Shown in pieces: positions 42,764-52,166 of a stretch of 64,000 bases of DNA. Source of the DNA: Lactobacillus sp. (GTDB lineage: Bacteria > Bacillota > Bacilli > Lactobacillales > Lactobacillaceae); NCBI GenBank assembly GCA_022483245.1, contig JAKVNR010000001.1, positions 1 to 64,000 of the forward strand. Reading direction: 5' to 3'. The first letter of the stretch is position 1. Each line of letters begins with the position of its first letter. Position numbers and translations under genes: made by a program. Below the pieces are notes generated by a model that ran no database searches, was not told the origin of the DNA, and was given only the letters and a program-made list of their open reading frames with translations.

Positions 42764-44698
42764 TTAATCTTTTTTGTAAAAGTCGCTAACAAAACCAGCA
42801 GCGTTGAGGATTAAGCCATTGGCCCAGTCTGGAACTTCGGTCATGAGCTGAACCATGGTGTCAAGTGACCGATTGGAAGGGGCGTCAATTACGGCTTCGT
42901 CATGAATATGCATTACGGCCGGGTTGCCGGCTGCTTCTAAACGGCGCATGGCTTCAGCTAAGAGATCACGACTAGTGGCCTGGACGATGTTTTCGACTAA
43001 CTTAGCACCATAGGTTTCAATTCGTGACCATTTCTTGACGGTGTTAATGCCCATGAAAGTAATGGACTCACTACCAAAGCGGTTAATGCCGATCTTAGGT
43101 TGGGGATAACAAAGAGATCGACCAGAACGTAATTTTAGAAACATACAACCACTGCGGTAGGCGAATTTCATACCGTGAGATTCTTGAGGAAGGTGGGTTT
43201 TAATACAAGCTTTAGCCGCTTTATCAACGTCCCACCAAAACTGCACAATGTGAGGACTAGCAATACGCCACATTTGAACCAGTGGCGGTAATTCATCATC
43301 AGTTAAGCCAAGCTTAGTGGCACCCATGGCTTTGAGGGCACCAATGGAACCGCCATAGCCCAGGGCGAGTTCGGCAATTTTACCCTTTTGACGGAGTTCA
43401 CCATTGATGCCATGTTTGACGACCGGGACACCAAACATCTGACTCGCGGATGCACAATAGATATCTTCATTCTTGGCAAAGGATTCTTGTCGCCATTTTT
43501 CATTAGATAGCCAAGCAATCACCCGTGCTTCAACCGCTGAGAAGTCAGCCACGTAGAAATGATGATTTTTGCTAGGGATAAAAGCAGTGCGAATCAATTG
43601 TGATAAGACGTCTGGCACTGAATCATAAAGCATTGCAAGTGCTGGTACGTTGCCTTGCTTAACTAATTCGCGAGCTTCTTCGAGGTCTGGCATTGAATTA
43701 CGGGGCAGATTTTGTACTTGTACAAGGCGACCAGCCCAGCGACCGGTACGGTTTGCACCATAAAATTGTAAAAGACCATGGACACGACCATCTTGGCACA
43801 TAGCTTTCTGCATAGCCTGGTACTTTTTGACACTTGATTTGGAGAGTAACTGACGGAGAGCTAATACTTGATGAACCGTGCCGGTAGTTGTTTGTAATAG
43901 CTGTGCCACTGATGCTTTGGATAGTGAATTAGTTTTAATACCTTGCTGCTGGAGCCAGTCTTTTAGCTGTAATGGAGAGTTAGGATTTGCTAGACCTGTT
44001 AATTCTTTAGCAGTCTGTAAGTACTGGTCATGGAAGACGTTTTGACATTTGATCGCATTGTTAACCAGTTGTTGGTCAATCCGGATACCGCGATCATTAA
44101 TGTCTTGATCCATCCAGTAGTTTTCCCATTCATTCTGTGGGACGGGGAAGCATTCGAGCTTCTGGGTGATTTCCATTTCAACCTCGACGTCACGCTGATT
44201 GTATTGCTTAAACTGTTGCCATTTATCAGGAGCATGGTAGGGGAAGTTACGAGTGCGATTTTGATTGGCCTTCGTAGGTTTGCAAGGTGTACAGAAGTAG
44301 CGCACAAGCTCTTTACCAGCAGTGATCTTTTGCCGTGGTAACCCTAACACGCTTCCAACATCTCGTAGTGATAATGGCAAGCCGAGAGTGGCAGACCAAA
44401 CGCGAGAACAATGCCAACCAGTTGGCTTTAAGCGGTGACCAACAAAGCATGACAGACAGACCCGTTCAAATTGAGCATTAAAAGCACTCTTAATAATGTT
44501 GGGATTATCTAGGGCTTCAATAATCTGTGGTGGAATCTTTTCACCCTGGGTTAAGTCCACCACCTTGACGGGGCCAAAGTCGGTAGCATAACCAAAGAGC
44601 AAAAGCTCAAAATCATCGCTATCAGCGTATCGATAGACGCCAGTCTGATTTAGGTTGGTGCTGGAATAAGTTTCAATATCAATCGAAAGCTGTTTCAT
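42764..44698 (-). CDS. Phage family A DNA polymerase, E2 copy
   Basis: The 644-residue protein matches the E1 copy in length. The DNA coding for residues 1 to about 270 differs at only a few bases, whereas the rest differs at many silent and some coding sites. Exonuclease residues (DIETYSS) and polymerase motifs (ADFSAVEAR, HIHDEAVID) are intact. Confidence 0.93.
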   Translation of the reverse strand: MKQLSIDIETYSSTNLNQTGVYRYADSDDFELLLFGYATDFGPVKVVDLTQGEKIPPQIIEALDNPNIIKSAFNAQFERVCLSCFVGHRLKPTGWHCSRVWSATLGLPLSLRDVGSVLGLPRQKITAGKELVRYFCTPCKPTKANQNRTRNFPYHAPDKWQQFKQYNQRDVEVEMEITQKLECFPVPQNEWENYWMDQDINDRGIRIDQQLVNNAIKCQNVFHDQYLQTAKELTGLANPNSPLQLKDWLQQQGIKTNSLSKASVAQLLQTTTGTVHQVLALRQLLSKSSVKKYQAMQKAMCQDGRVHGLLQFYGANRTGRWAGRLVQVQNLPRNSMPDLEEARELVKQGNVPALAMLYDSVPDVLSQLIRTAFIPSKNHHFYVADFSAVEARVIAWLSNEKWRQESFAKNEDIYCASASQMFGVPVVKHGINGELRQKGKIAELALGYGGSIGALKAMGATKLGLTDDELPPLVQMWRIASPHIVQFWWDVDKAAKACIKTHLPQESHGMKFAYRSGCMFLKLRSGRSLCYPQPKIGINRFGSESITFMGINTVKKWSRIETYGAKLVENIVQATSRDLLAEAMRRLEAAGNPAVMHIHDEAVIDAPSNRSLDTMVQLMTEVPDWANGLILNAAGFVSDFYKKD

Positions 44699-44720
44699 TA
44701 GAAATCCTTTCTACAAAAAA

Positions 44721-44744
44721 TGGGTAGTCAAAGTCGACTGCCCA
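44721..44744 (-). terminator. Terminator between DUF2815 and polymerase genes (E2)
   Basis: This is identical to the E1 structure at 4851-4874: a 9-bp stem, 6-nt loop and minus-strand T run. Confidence 0.65.
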
Positions 44745-44753
44745 TCTTTTGGT

Positions 44754-45305
44754 TTAAGCTAAGAAATCATCGTCATTGCTACCATCAATCGCTGTGAAGT
44801 CATCGCTGGCACTAGCATGTCCACCTAGTGGTTCTCCATCACGGATCTTTTGGATGTTACCCAGGCCACAGGCAATTCCACGGTTACCGTTGGTGTTAAA
44901 AGCATAGAAGTTAATCGATACTCGGGCATAGCAGCCACTGTAAACTTCATCACGATCAAGGATTGGTTGGACATGCTTATCCACAATCTGTGGTGCCGTG
45001 ATCGAATTAGCATTGATAAAGTAACTATCTTGGTAGGCGGCATCATCACGCTCCACATCCCCATCTCGAAGAGGTAGCTTGAGAGTGGCCTTATTAGGCT
45101 TCTTACCACCAAACTTTCCAATTCCTTCCTGAATGGCAGCATCGATAGCTTTTTCGATGGCAGTGACTGTCTTTTGATCGGACTTGGGGATGATTAGACT
45201 AACTGAATACTTTTCCTTACCACCATTGATAGACTTAGGTTCCCAGATGTTGGCATAAGAGAGACGAGTGTTGATACCGGTAACGACCTTAGTTTGTTGT
45301 GACAT
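44754..45305 (-). CDS. DUF2815 family phage protein, E2 copy
   Basis: This copy appears identical in protein sequence to the E1 protein at 4884-5435 and lies in the nearly identical DNA tract shared by the elements. AGGAGG sits ten bases before the ATG. Probable single-stranded DNA-binding role, from the family. Confidence 0.82.
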   Translation of the reverse strand: MSQQTKVVTGINTRLSYANIWEPKSINGGKEKYSVSLIIPKSDQKTVTAIEKAIDAAIQEGIGKFGGKKPNKATLKLPLRDGDVERDDAAYQDSYFINANSITAPQIVDKHVQPILDRDEVYSGCYARVSINFYAFNTNGNRGIACGLGNIQKIRDGEPLGGHASASDDFTAIDGSNDDDFLA

Positions 45306-45306
45306 A

Positions 45307-46446
45307 TTATTTTTCCTCCTTAAATTCATCTTGTGGGTTAGATTTGCTAATACTCTGACGTTGATCGGAATTTGGCACCAAGGTTGGCTTACCCGCAGGT
45401 TTTACAATTTCTTGACTAAACAGTTCAGTGAATTTCTTCTTACCGAGCTGTTTTTCTAGTTTTGTAATTGGCAGTAGCTTCTTTTGATAAATATCATGGT
45501 AGCCGTGTTCTTCAGCAATTTTTGCTATAGCTGCTTCATCTTTATAATGACGAACAGATCGTCCTTCAACGATTTTGTAGCCGGGCCACTGTTTCCCATG
45601 GTTAATGGCTAAGTTGGCAGCATAGTCTTTAACTTCGTGAGCCCAGCGGTTTAGATCATCAATGTGCTCTAGTACTTCAGTAACCTCACTATCTGTTAGC
45701 AAGTTCGGTGACCGTAGTTGAAAGCGGGTGAGCTTGTGATGATAGTCAAAACGTGCTCGCAGTACCGCATTACAAGTGGAAAATTGACACCAAGGACCAT
45801 AATGGACAGTACCTTTGCCAGTAAAGGCGAGTTCGGCCTTTGCTTTTAATTCGGTATTGGCCCAATGCATTAGTTCTTTAGCATTAATAGTCCAGGTACT
45901 GATGTTGGCCATGCGGGGTTGAAAGATCGTTGTTTCGACTTCATCGACGTTGTAAAGGCTGCCGAACATCTCAAGGGCTCCGATCGCGTAAAGCTTCATT
46001 TGTGGGTTATTCTTAGCTTCAACACGGACACCTTTACCATATTTGAAGTCGATGATATGGAGCAGGTGGTCAGAAACAATCACACAGTCACCAGTGCCGA
46101 AGCCATCTGGGACATATTTGGAGAAGTCCAACTTCTGTTCAACGCTGATGGTGGCATCCTTAGCATACCGTTTAGCCTTTTGGTATTGCTCCAAGACATA
46201 ACTGGCGTAGTCGTCAGTCAGGCTTTCCATTTCATCCGATTGGTAATCAGAAACAGGACGTTTGAATTGGTCACCGAGCAGTCGATGGATCTTGTATTCA
46301 CCCAAGGCGTGGGCAGCAGTTCCTTCGGCGGCTGCACTTGAAGTGGAGTGCGGGAAGTATTGTTCTAAACGTGGCAGCGGTGGAGCACTTAACCAGCGAT
46401 TGGCGCTGGAAGCCGATAGTAAGGCATGGTGTTTAGGTGAACTCAT
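45307..46446 (-). CDS. DUF2800 family RecB/Cas4-like nuclease, E2 copy
   Basis: The 379-residue paralogue of the E1 gene keeps GTGDCVIV and IIDFKYGKG. The last 20 codons fall in the nearly identical tract; the rest has diverged. It overlaps the upstream small gene by 4 bp. Confidence 0.82.
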   Translation of the reverse strand: MSSPKHHALLSASSANRWLSAPPLPRLEQYFPHSTSSAAAEGTAAHALGEYKIHRLLGDQFKRPVSDYQSDEMESLTDDYASYVLEQYQKAKRYAKDATISVEQKLDFSKYVPDGFGTGDCVIVSDHLLHIIDFKYGKGVRVEAKNNPQMKLYAIGALEMFGSLYNVDEVETTIFQPRMANISTWTINAKELMHWANTELKAKAELAFTGKGTVHYGPWCQFSTCNAVLRARFDYHHKLTRFQLRSPNLLTDSEVTEVLEHIDDLNRWAHEVKDYAANLAINHGKQWPGYKIVEGRSVRHYKDEAAIAKIAEEHGYHDIYQKKLLPITKLEKQLGKKKFTELFSQEIVKPAGKPTLVPNSDQRQSISKSNPQDEFKEEK

Positions 46447-46778
46447 TGTCCAATCCCCTCTGCGCTGTAATAGAGATCCTCGTAATCCTTAGAATTGACA
46501 TCTGACAGCTTGTCAGCACCGAACTTGTGAAGGAGGTCCTTGACCTGGTTGGTATAACCTTCTTGGCACCTCTTAGCCAGCAGTTGACGGATCGTGACCT
46601 TATCTTGAACCGGATTACGTTTCGGCTTTTCATTAACATCTTGATTATTGTTGCCGCCGGATAACTGCTGACGAACGGCCTGAATGGTTTTAAGACCTTC
46701 CACCGCCTCTTCAGCCATGCGATGATAGAATTCTTCGCGTTCTTTTATTTGCAGATCCAAATCATTCATTGTACTCAT
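46443..46778 (-). CDS. Small conserved element protein, N-terminal coiled coil, E2 copy
   Basis: This 111-residue protein has a different N-terminal helix from the E1 copy (LQIKEREEFYHRMAEEAVE) but the same C-terminal block (VTIRQLLAKR, VKDLLHKFGADKLSDV). This pattern of a conserved tail and free head suggests the tail is the functional part. Confidence 0.6.
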   Translation of the reverse strand: MSTMNDLDLQIKEREEFYHRMAEEAVEGLKTIQAVRQQLSGGNNNQDVNEKPKRNPVQDKVTIRQLLAKRCQEGYTNQVKDLLHKFGADKLSDVNSKDYEDLYYSAEGIGQ

Positions 46779-46968
46779 GTGAAGCCTCCTTTACCTTATT
46801 AATCTGTAGCTGCTGAACATCCTTGCCGGGCGCAATCACCATCAAGTGATGCGGCTTGCCAAGCAGTAGCCGGAGCAATCGTTCCCGGATAGTGATGTTG
46901 CGCATAATGACAACACCTTCTTGGTGAGGGTGCTTAGTGACCTTGATTGATACCTTATTTGCCATCAT
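46762..46968 (-). CDS. Small conserved element protein, E2 copy
   Basis: This protein of about 68 residues begins MMANKVSIKVTKHP and keeps LLLGKPHHLMVIAPG. Two adjacent ATG codons (46968, 46965) are possible; AAAGGAG precedes both. It overlaps the downstream small gene by 17 bp. Confidence 0.6.
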   Translation of the reverse strand: MMANKVSIKVTKHPHQEGVVIMRNITIRERLLRLLLGKPHHLMVIAPGKDVQQLQINKVKEASHEYNE

Positions 46969-47011
46969 CTGGTCTCCTTTCGTTAGGTTTCGTGAGTTAC
47001 TCCTCACATCT

Positions 47012-47040
47012 ATTAGCCAGAAACAGCAAAAAAGTGAACC
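47012..47040 (-). promoter_or_regulatory. 29-nt element motif, copy 5
   Basis: On the minus strand this reads GGTTCACTTT...TGGCTAAT with the standard spacing. It lies before the small-protein/DUF2800 operon of element 2, as copy 2 does in element 1. Confidence 0.5.
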
Positions 47041-47057
47041 TACTGTGGTCCACTTTT
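47030..47057 (-). terminator. Terminator of the sigma-like gene (E2)
   Basis: AAAAGTGGACC pairs with GGTTCACTTTT (one wobble) around a 6-nt loop, followed by more T residues. It is the E2 match to 7143-7170. Confidence 0.7.
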
Positions 47058-47063
47058 CTCAAA

Positions 47064-47582
47064 TTAATCTTCAATGTTGTAAAATTGGCGTAGCTTTTTG
47101 ATAGCAGCTTTCACATGTCGACCGGCCATAACCTTGCTGATACCCATCTTCTTGGCAATTTGATTTTTCTTGACGCCATTATAGTAATACTGAGTCACGG
47201 CATATTTTTGTTTATTCGTTAAGGTAGCTAAGGCAGTCGATAATTGCCCAGCTAACATTTGTCGACTTTGACGGCCCTCTTTTTCAACGATTTTGTCGAG
47301 TAGGCTATCCTCACCATAAATCGAGGTGACTTCAATAGATTCGCGGTCCGCCAGGGTGTCCATCATATTCATATCTGGATCAGATGGATCTTGCTTGAAG
47401 AACTTATCTTGGTGACGTTCGTTTCGGTGATCGGAATTATATTGTTGATGGTCAAAGTCGAAAATGACATTGCCTTCAGCTTTAGTGATCACTACTGTTT
47501 GGTTGCCCATATGCTTTACACGGACGATTAGCTTGTTATTTTGTTCACCGACTAATTCGTACTCACTATTATTTGTCTTCAT
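47064..47582 (-). CDS. Sigma-70 region 4-like regulator, E2 copy
   Basis: This 172-residue protein has the C-terminal helix-turn-helix (KKNQIAKKMGISKVMAGRHVKAA) and the conserved N-terminal segment (LIVRVKHMGNQ). The recognition helix differs from the E1 copy at several residues, but both elements have the same motif form upstream of their operons. The start codon has GGAGG nine bases before it, again within a hairpin. Confidence 0.72.
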   Translation of the reverse strand: MKTNNSEYELVGEQNNKLIVRVKHMGNQTVVITKAEGNVIFDFDHQQYNSDHRNERHQDKFFKQDPSDPDMNMMDTLADRESIEVTSIYGEDSLLDKIVEKEGRQSRQMLAGQLSTALATLTNKQKYAVTQYYYNGVKKNQIAKKMGISKVMAGRHVKAAIKKLRQFYNIED

Positions 47583-47800
47583 TTAATAAAACCTCCGTTT
47601 GGGATCTCCCAAGCGAAGGAATCGAAGGCACATTAAAAGCCACTAGGGTGTGTTAAACAGACCTAAACGAAGAGATCGCTTGGGTACTGCAACAGCGCCT
47701 TACTAGTGGCTTTGTTACAGAGTGTTATTCAATTCGGCGCATGCTAGTAATGGATGTTAATCACTCATCCCATGCTTATCAGCCAAAAAAATGTGCGAAT
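47583..47800 (-). promoter_or_regulatory. Structured leader of the sigma-like gene (candidate RNA switch, E2)
   Basis: CCTTCGCTTGGG (47619-47608) pairs with CCCAAACGGAGG (47603-47592), covering the ribosome site. Upstream CCCAAGCGA (47684-47676) can pair with TCGCTTGGG (47616-47608). A 10-bp pair joins 47712-47703 to 47646-47637. Several pairs differ from E1 on both sides, keeping pairing. GCATGCT-like boxes lie at 47739 and 47771. A candidate promoter, CTGACA with TATTTT 17 bp on, is near 47835-47807 on the minus strand. Confidence 0.6.
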
Positions 47801-47834
47801 GCAAAAATAATTATCCGAGAAAGCGGTGTCAGTC

Positions 47835-47843
47835 TGGTATAAT
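47835..47843 (+). promoter_or_regulatory. Extended -10 promoter of the E2 cargo
   Basis: TGGTATAAT forms an extended -10 element about 35 bp before the first cargo reading frame. No good -35 box is seen at 16-18 bp. Confidence 0.5.
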
Positions 47844-47876
47844 TATTATTGTTAAGCACTAATCTCTAGCTGATAT

Positions 47877-49276
47877 TTGAATAATAACAAGATGGGCATA
47901 AATCAACCTCCGAGTTTTTATATGAAACTCCGAAAAACTCCAAAAAAGCTGGGAAGCAAAATGGCAAAAGAAGCTAATTTCACTTATTTAATAGATTTGG
48001 TCAATCCTTATTTACCGGATGCGGCAGATACTTCAAAAGAAGAAACAGTTAGCTTGATAATCGAGCATGCGTCAGATAACCAATACTCACCCATGCCTGC
48101 CTCATCAACATTGAATACGTATGCCACTGATGGAATCTCCAGATCTGCTTCTAAAAAACTGCTGAACTTAATAAACAAAGAAACATCTTCGCTGGAAGAA
48201 TATTTCAACAAAATTGGCGCAGATCAGTTAACTTTGATTGCTAAGAAATTGAAGAAGGATGGAATTTCACCAGATGTGTATCGAGGTAAAGTACCAGCAT
48301 TATTAGCCAACTTATTTACTGAAGAGTTTGAAAAAGTAGCGAGCAGAAAAAATAGGCGAAAACAAAAAATCCCCACAAAAAGTGAGGATAAGGATATATT
48401 TACAAAAACTGTTTCAGATGAGACGTTCTCAACAGTCTTTCGTCAGGTTAATGCTAGTGAGATAGATGCTGTAAAAAATAGAAACTCAATTCATGCTTTT
48501 GTTTTGAAGCCAGAGTTGTTGCCTTTTAGCTATACGAATTTAAAGAATCTAGTGACATCCAATATTACTAGCTACGCAATAGCCCGTGGAGTTAGTAAAA
48601 CAGCTGTTGTAGGTTTACGGGCAGCCAATTTACTAAGAAAATATGCTAAAAGTGGTATTCCAAATAATTTACTAGGTGAATTGCTAGCATATATTTTTTA
48701 GAGCATGAGGATAACGCACTTAAACTCTATACCAGGGCGGAAATTTTAAAATTCAAGCGAACGATCGACAGCGAAGGCATATACCTAAAAAGAGACCAAG
48801 GTAAAAATCAACTAATCCTTGGGGCATCACAATTAAACAATAATCTCGAGGATGCAATTAATAATGTAGTGAAGAAGATAGCAACTTTTGATAATAATCG
48901 GTCCAATGAGATGGTACTGGCTACTGACATAGTTGACCGTTCCATTCTTCGGACACAATTTGGTGAAGATAAGAGTAATACCATTATTAAGTTAATGGCA
49001 CCAACTGAAACAGACTTTGAAGATATTGCATCATATGGGATCTTTATTGGCTATAAGTTTAGAACCCAATTAGATTTAGACGATTGCACGCAAGAAGAAG
49101 CAAAACAGAAGTGTCGTCAAGCTATTAATTGTGATTTGGAACAAGCGATTAGGCAATTGAATATAGTTATTCAGCAGCATCATTGGCAAAAATCGTCGTT
49201 TTATGTGTACTTGTTACCTTTTACTAATGCTGAAGAGGATACTCATGCGATAATGAAGGATTTGATAGGAGAATAA
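47877..49276 (+). pseudogene. hamA-like gene (HamA C-terminal domain), frameshifted
   Basis: A first frame ends at a TAG at 48699. Adding one T to the T6 run at 48694-48699 opens a continuous frame to 49276, giving about 466 residues. The rejoined region (GELLAYIFLEHEDNALKLYTR and on) fits the HamA C-terminal domain (DUF1837), the nuclease-fold partner of HamB. Where family members have GExK, this copy has GASQ, so the nuclease residues seem lost too. The first start is unclear: TTG at 47877 or ATG at 47892, 47922 or 47961. A GTG at 48869 could restart the C-terminal part. Confidence 0.6.
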
Positions 49277-49280
49277 GAGT

Positions 49281-51893
49281 ATGCCACAACAAGAAAAAAG
49301 ATTGGGCGAATATCTTTACGAGTATTTAGAAAATGATGATTACTTACACAAGCTGATGAGTATTTTGTCTAAGCAGTATGGTTGCTGGCTATTTCATCTA
49401 GATTGGAAGTTAACAGGAAAGCAGAAACATGATCTTCTACGCTTCGCTGATTTGCTATCAAAATCAATCAATAAAAAGGGAGACAGTAGGCAAAAAAATA
49501 GTGCCTTGAAAATTGTTGCTACTCTATCCAAAATGTATCCTAACGATCCTGAGGTTTCACTGATTACTAATGAGGTTTTGACCAGCTTTAACAACTTTTT
49601 GCCTCGTCAAGGACAAAGCTATACGCTAGTTCCAACAATTGAGCAGTTATGGAACGAAGCCTTGGTAAACTATCAAAAAGAGAAACGCCAGATTCCTGGA
49701 GAAGAAAGTAAGTCGTTTATCGGTAAGCAAGATATACTTTTTAAGTCTTTGAGCAATGAACTTACTAGTTTTTCAGCTCCAACATCAATGGGGAAGACCT
49801 TTTTAATTGAGAAGTATATTGAGCTTCAAGTGAAGGAGGGTGTCGTAGGCAACTTTGCGATCACTGTACCAAGCAAGGCACTCATTACCGAAGTAAAGGT
49901 TCGGCTTATTAAGGATTTAGGGGCAAAATTAGGCGAAAAACAATATCGAGTCATTTCTCATCCTGAAGAGTACAGGATAGATTACGAGGGAAGCTATATT
50001 TGCGTAATGACTCCTGAACGCCTATTAGCCCTTTTAACACAATATTCAGAAGCACGGTTAATACACCTGTTTATTGATGAGTCTCAAAAAGTTACAGAAG
50101 CAAGTTCGCGTAGTGTCTTTTACTATGAAATATTTGACAGGGTTAGTGCATGGAAAAATCGACCGAAGGTAACCTTTGCCTCACCATTGATTCCAAATCC
50201 AGGAATATTTAAAAAGTTAGTACAAACAGCCGCATCGAATGATGGCCTTCGCATTGTCGAATCCCCAGTAACCCAGGTGGAAATTATCTTTGATCGCTAT
50301 GCTAATAAAGCGGAAGTATATGATGATTTGAATCAAAATACTATTCCGATAGGTAAATTTAAAGAAACGCTATCAGTACCAGATATTATTCGGAAGATGA
50401 TGAGAGTTTTAGGGAATAGTAATTGCAATTTGGTTTATTACGGTTCAAAAGTAAATGCTATTTCAGATGCTGTGGTTGTTAGTCGTTCAATGGAAGAAAG
50501 TAACGATCTAAGGTTGATAGAGTTAGCTGATTATATTTCACGTAAAATTCACCCTAAATACATCTTGGTAAAACTAGTTAGAAAAGGAATAGCCTTCCAC
50601 ACTGGAGAATTGCCAGTTGACGTTCGCATTAGAATCGAGGAAGCCTGTCGGCAAGGAATCTTAAAGCTGGTTTTCTGCACCAGTACCCTACTAGAGGGAG
50701 TAAATTTGCTGGCTGATAATATTTTCGTTACTACGCTGCAAAATGGAAAAAGGACGCTCAGTCAATTAGACTTCTTGAACTTAATTGGTCGAGTGGGTAG
50801 GTTAGGTCACTCCATGCTAGGAAATGTCTTTCTAATTACTGGTGATACAGCGAATTCGCATAGTAACCGTGCTGCTTATTTATCTAGGATGAATAACAGA
50901 CTAAAAAAAGCTAAGTCATCTGTTGATGTTATTAAGCCTAAGCAAGCGGCAGCAATTAAGAAGAGCCTGGAGAAAGGCGATGTGCGTTTAGATAACATTG
51001 AAAAAGATAAGAACTATGATTTAATTCGAAAATTATCATTACTTTATGTCAAGGAATTACGGAATGATCATCATGGAGTAGTTAGAACCCATTTAGCAAA
51101 ACATATAACCTACAAAGAAGAACGAAAAATTTTACAATCCTTACAAGAACGATATGTTGACGAATTAGAGGATGATATTAACTTCTCTTCTGATCAGTCT
51201 GAAAGTCTTAGAAACAAGATTAGTCAGGAAAATATTAAAGGATATCCTAATATTCATGATGGGGAAAAATTGAGGTGGCCGGAAGCCAAAGCTTTTTTAC
51301 TCAAACTATCAGAAATATTTAACTGGGCTATTTATGAATCCGACTTTGTTAAGTCAAAACAAGACAAGGAAACTCAAGATAAGGTCATCGAGGATGACGC
51401 TAAAATAGCCTTACTTTGGATGAGTGGGTACAGCCTGCAACGGATTTGCGACTTTGCAATTCAAATCCGTGATCCTGAGCGTGGAGATACAAGATTTCTT
51501 AATAGGGTAAGGCAATACCATGAGAATACCCCTAATATTGACTGGGAGACTATAACCATTAATTTAGTGATGAAAAGATTGCAAAATCTTCAGTTTGTAT
51601 TAGGTAAATATTTCTTGAAAGTTACCCAGGAGTTAACTAAGAGTGGAATGCCACCTCAGAATGACTGGTATCGTTTCATGGAGTATGGAACAGATAGTGA
51701 CTTACGGATTTGGTTACAGCAGAATGGTTATTCCAGAGAATCCTCAGAATATATAGAAGACAATAAAGATGAATTTATCATTCAAACCGATAATAATTAC
51801 TTTGTCTCCAAGAATATTTTAAAAGCGAACGATCTTGATGCTGTTAGTGAGACTAAGGAAATTGAAATAAACGTTCCAGAAATTTTTATTTAG
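49281..51893 (+). CDS. hamB: HamB-like SF2 helicase (Hachiman)
   Basis: This 870-residue helicase starts 4 bp after hamA. Walker A APTSMGKT is near 166-173, the DExH box appears as DESQ at 266, CTSTLLEGVNL near 475, and NLIGRVGRLG near 505. The C-terminal third is helical. The order DUF1837 protein then helicase matches Hachiman and its AbpAB relatives. The helicase looks intact although its partner is broken. Confidence 0.72.
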   Translation: MPQQEKRLGEYLYEYLENDDYLHKLMSILSKQYGCWLFHLDWKLTGKQKHDLLRFADLLSKSINKKGDSRQKNSALKIVATLSKMYPNDPEVSLITNEVLTSFNNFLPRQGQSYTLVPTIEQLWNEALVNYQKEKRQIPGEESKSFIGKQDILFKSLSNELTSFSAPTSMGKTFLIEKYIELQVKEGVVGNFAITVPSKALITEVKVRLIKDLGAKLGEKQYRVISHPEEYRIDYEGSYICVMTPERLLALLTQYSEARLIHLFIDESQKVTEASSRSVFYYEIFDRVSAWKNRPKVTFASPLIPNPGIFKKLVQTAASNDGLRIVESPVTQVEIIFDRYANKAEVYDDLNQNTIPIGKFKETLSVPDIIRKMMRVLGNSNCNLVYYGSKVNAISDAVVVSRSMEESNDLRLIELADYISRKIHPKYILVKLVRKGIAFHTGELPVDVRIRIEEACRQGILKLVFCTSTLLEGVNLLADNIFVTTLQNGKRTLSQLDFLNLIGRVGRLGHSMLGNVFLITGDTANSHSNRAAYLSRMNNRLKKAKSSVDVIKPKQAAAIKKSLEKGDVRLDNIEKDKNYDLIRKLSLLYVKELRNDHHGVVRTHLAKHITYKEERKILQSLQERYVDELEDDINFSSDQSESLRNKISQENIKGYPNIHDGEKLRWPEAKAFLLKLSEIFNWAIYESDFVKSKQDKETQDKVIEDDAKIALLWMSGYSLQRICDFAIQIRDPERGDTRFLNRVRQYHENTPNIDWETITINLVMKRLQNLQFVLGKYFLKVTQELTKSGMPPQNDWYRFMEYGTDSDLRIWLQQNGYSRESSEYIEDNKDEFIIQTDNNYFVSKNILKANDLDAVSETKEIEINVPEIFI

Positions 51894-51904
51894 AGGAAGT
51901 AATC

Positions 51905-52123
51905 ATGAATAACGAAAACTTAAGCATCAGTTACAACAAATTATGGAAGCTATTAATTGATCGTGGCATGAAAAAGAAAGATCTACAACAGGCTAGTGGA
52001 GTTAGTGCCGCTTCAATTGCTAAGTTGGGTAGGAATGGTAATGTTACGATTGAGGTATTACTAAAGGTTTGTAAGGCCTTAGACTGCGATATTAGTGACA
52101 TTATGGAGATCGTACGAAAGTAA
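51905..52123 (+). CDS. XRE-family regulator (controller-type), E2
   Basis: This 72-residue protein is one Cro/CI-type DNA-binding domain (KKDLQQASGVSAASIAKLG). It shares about half its residues with the E1 regulator and lies at the matching place, just before a methyltransferase. AGAGGAAG precedes the ATG. It likely times methylation and restriction. Confidence 0.8.
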   Translation: MNNENLSISYNKLWKLLIDRGMKKKDLQQASGVSAASIAKLGRNGNVTIEVLLKVCKALDCDISDIMEIVRK

Positions 52124-52166
52124 CAGAAGGAATAATACAGGAGGATAGAGGTGACATTTATTTAAA

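Noticed and set aside
44030-44341. 103-aa plus-strand reading frame opposite the polymerase gene, also at 4160-4471
   Set aside because: It is the antisense shadow of a highly conserved polymerase region. It looks conserved only because the tract is identical in both elements.
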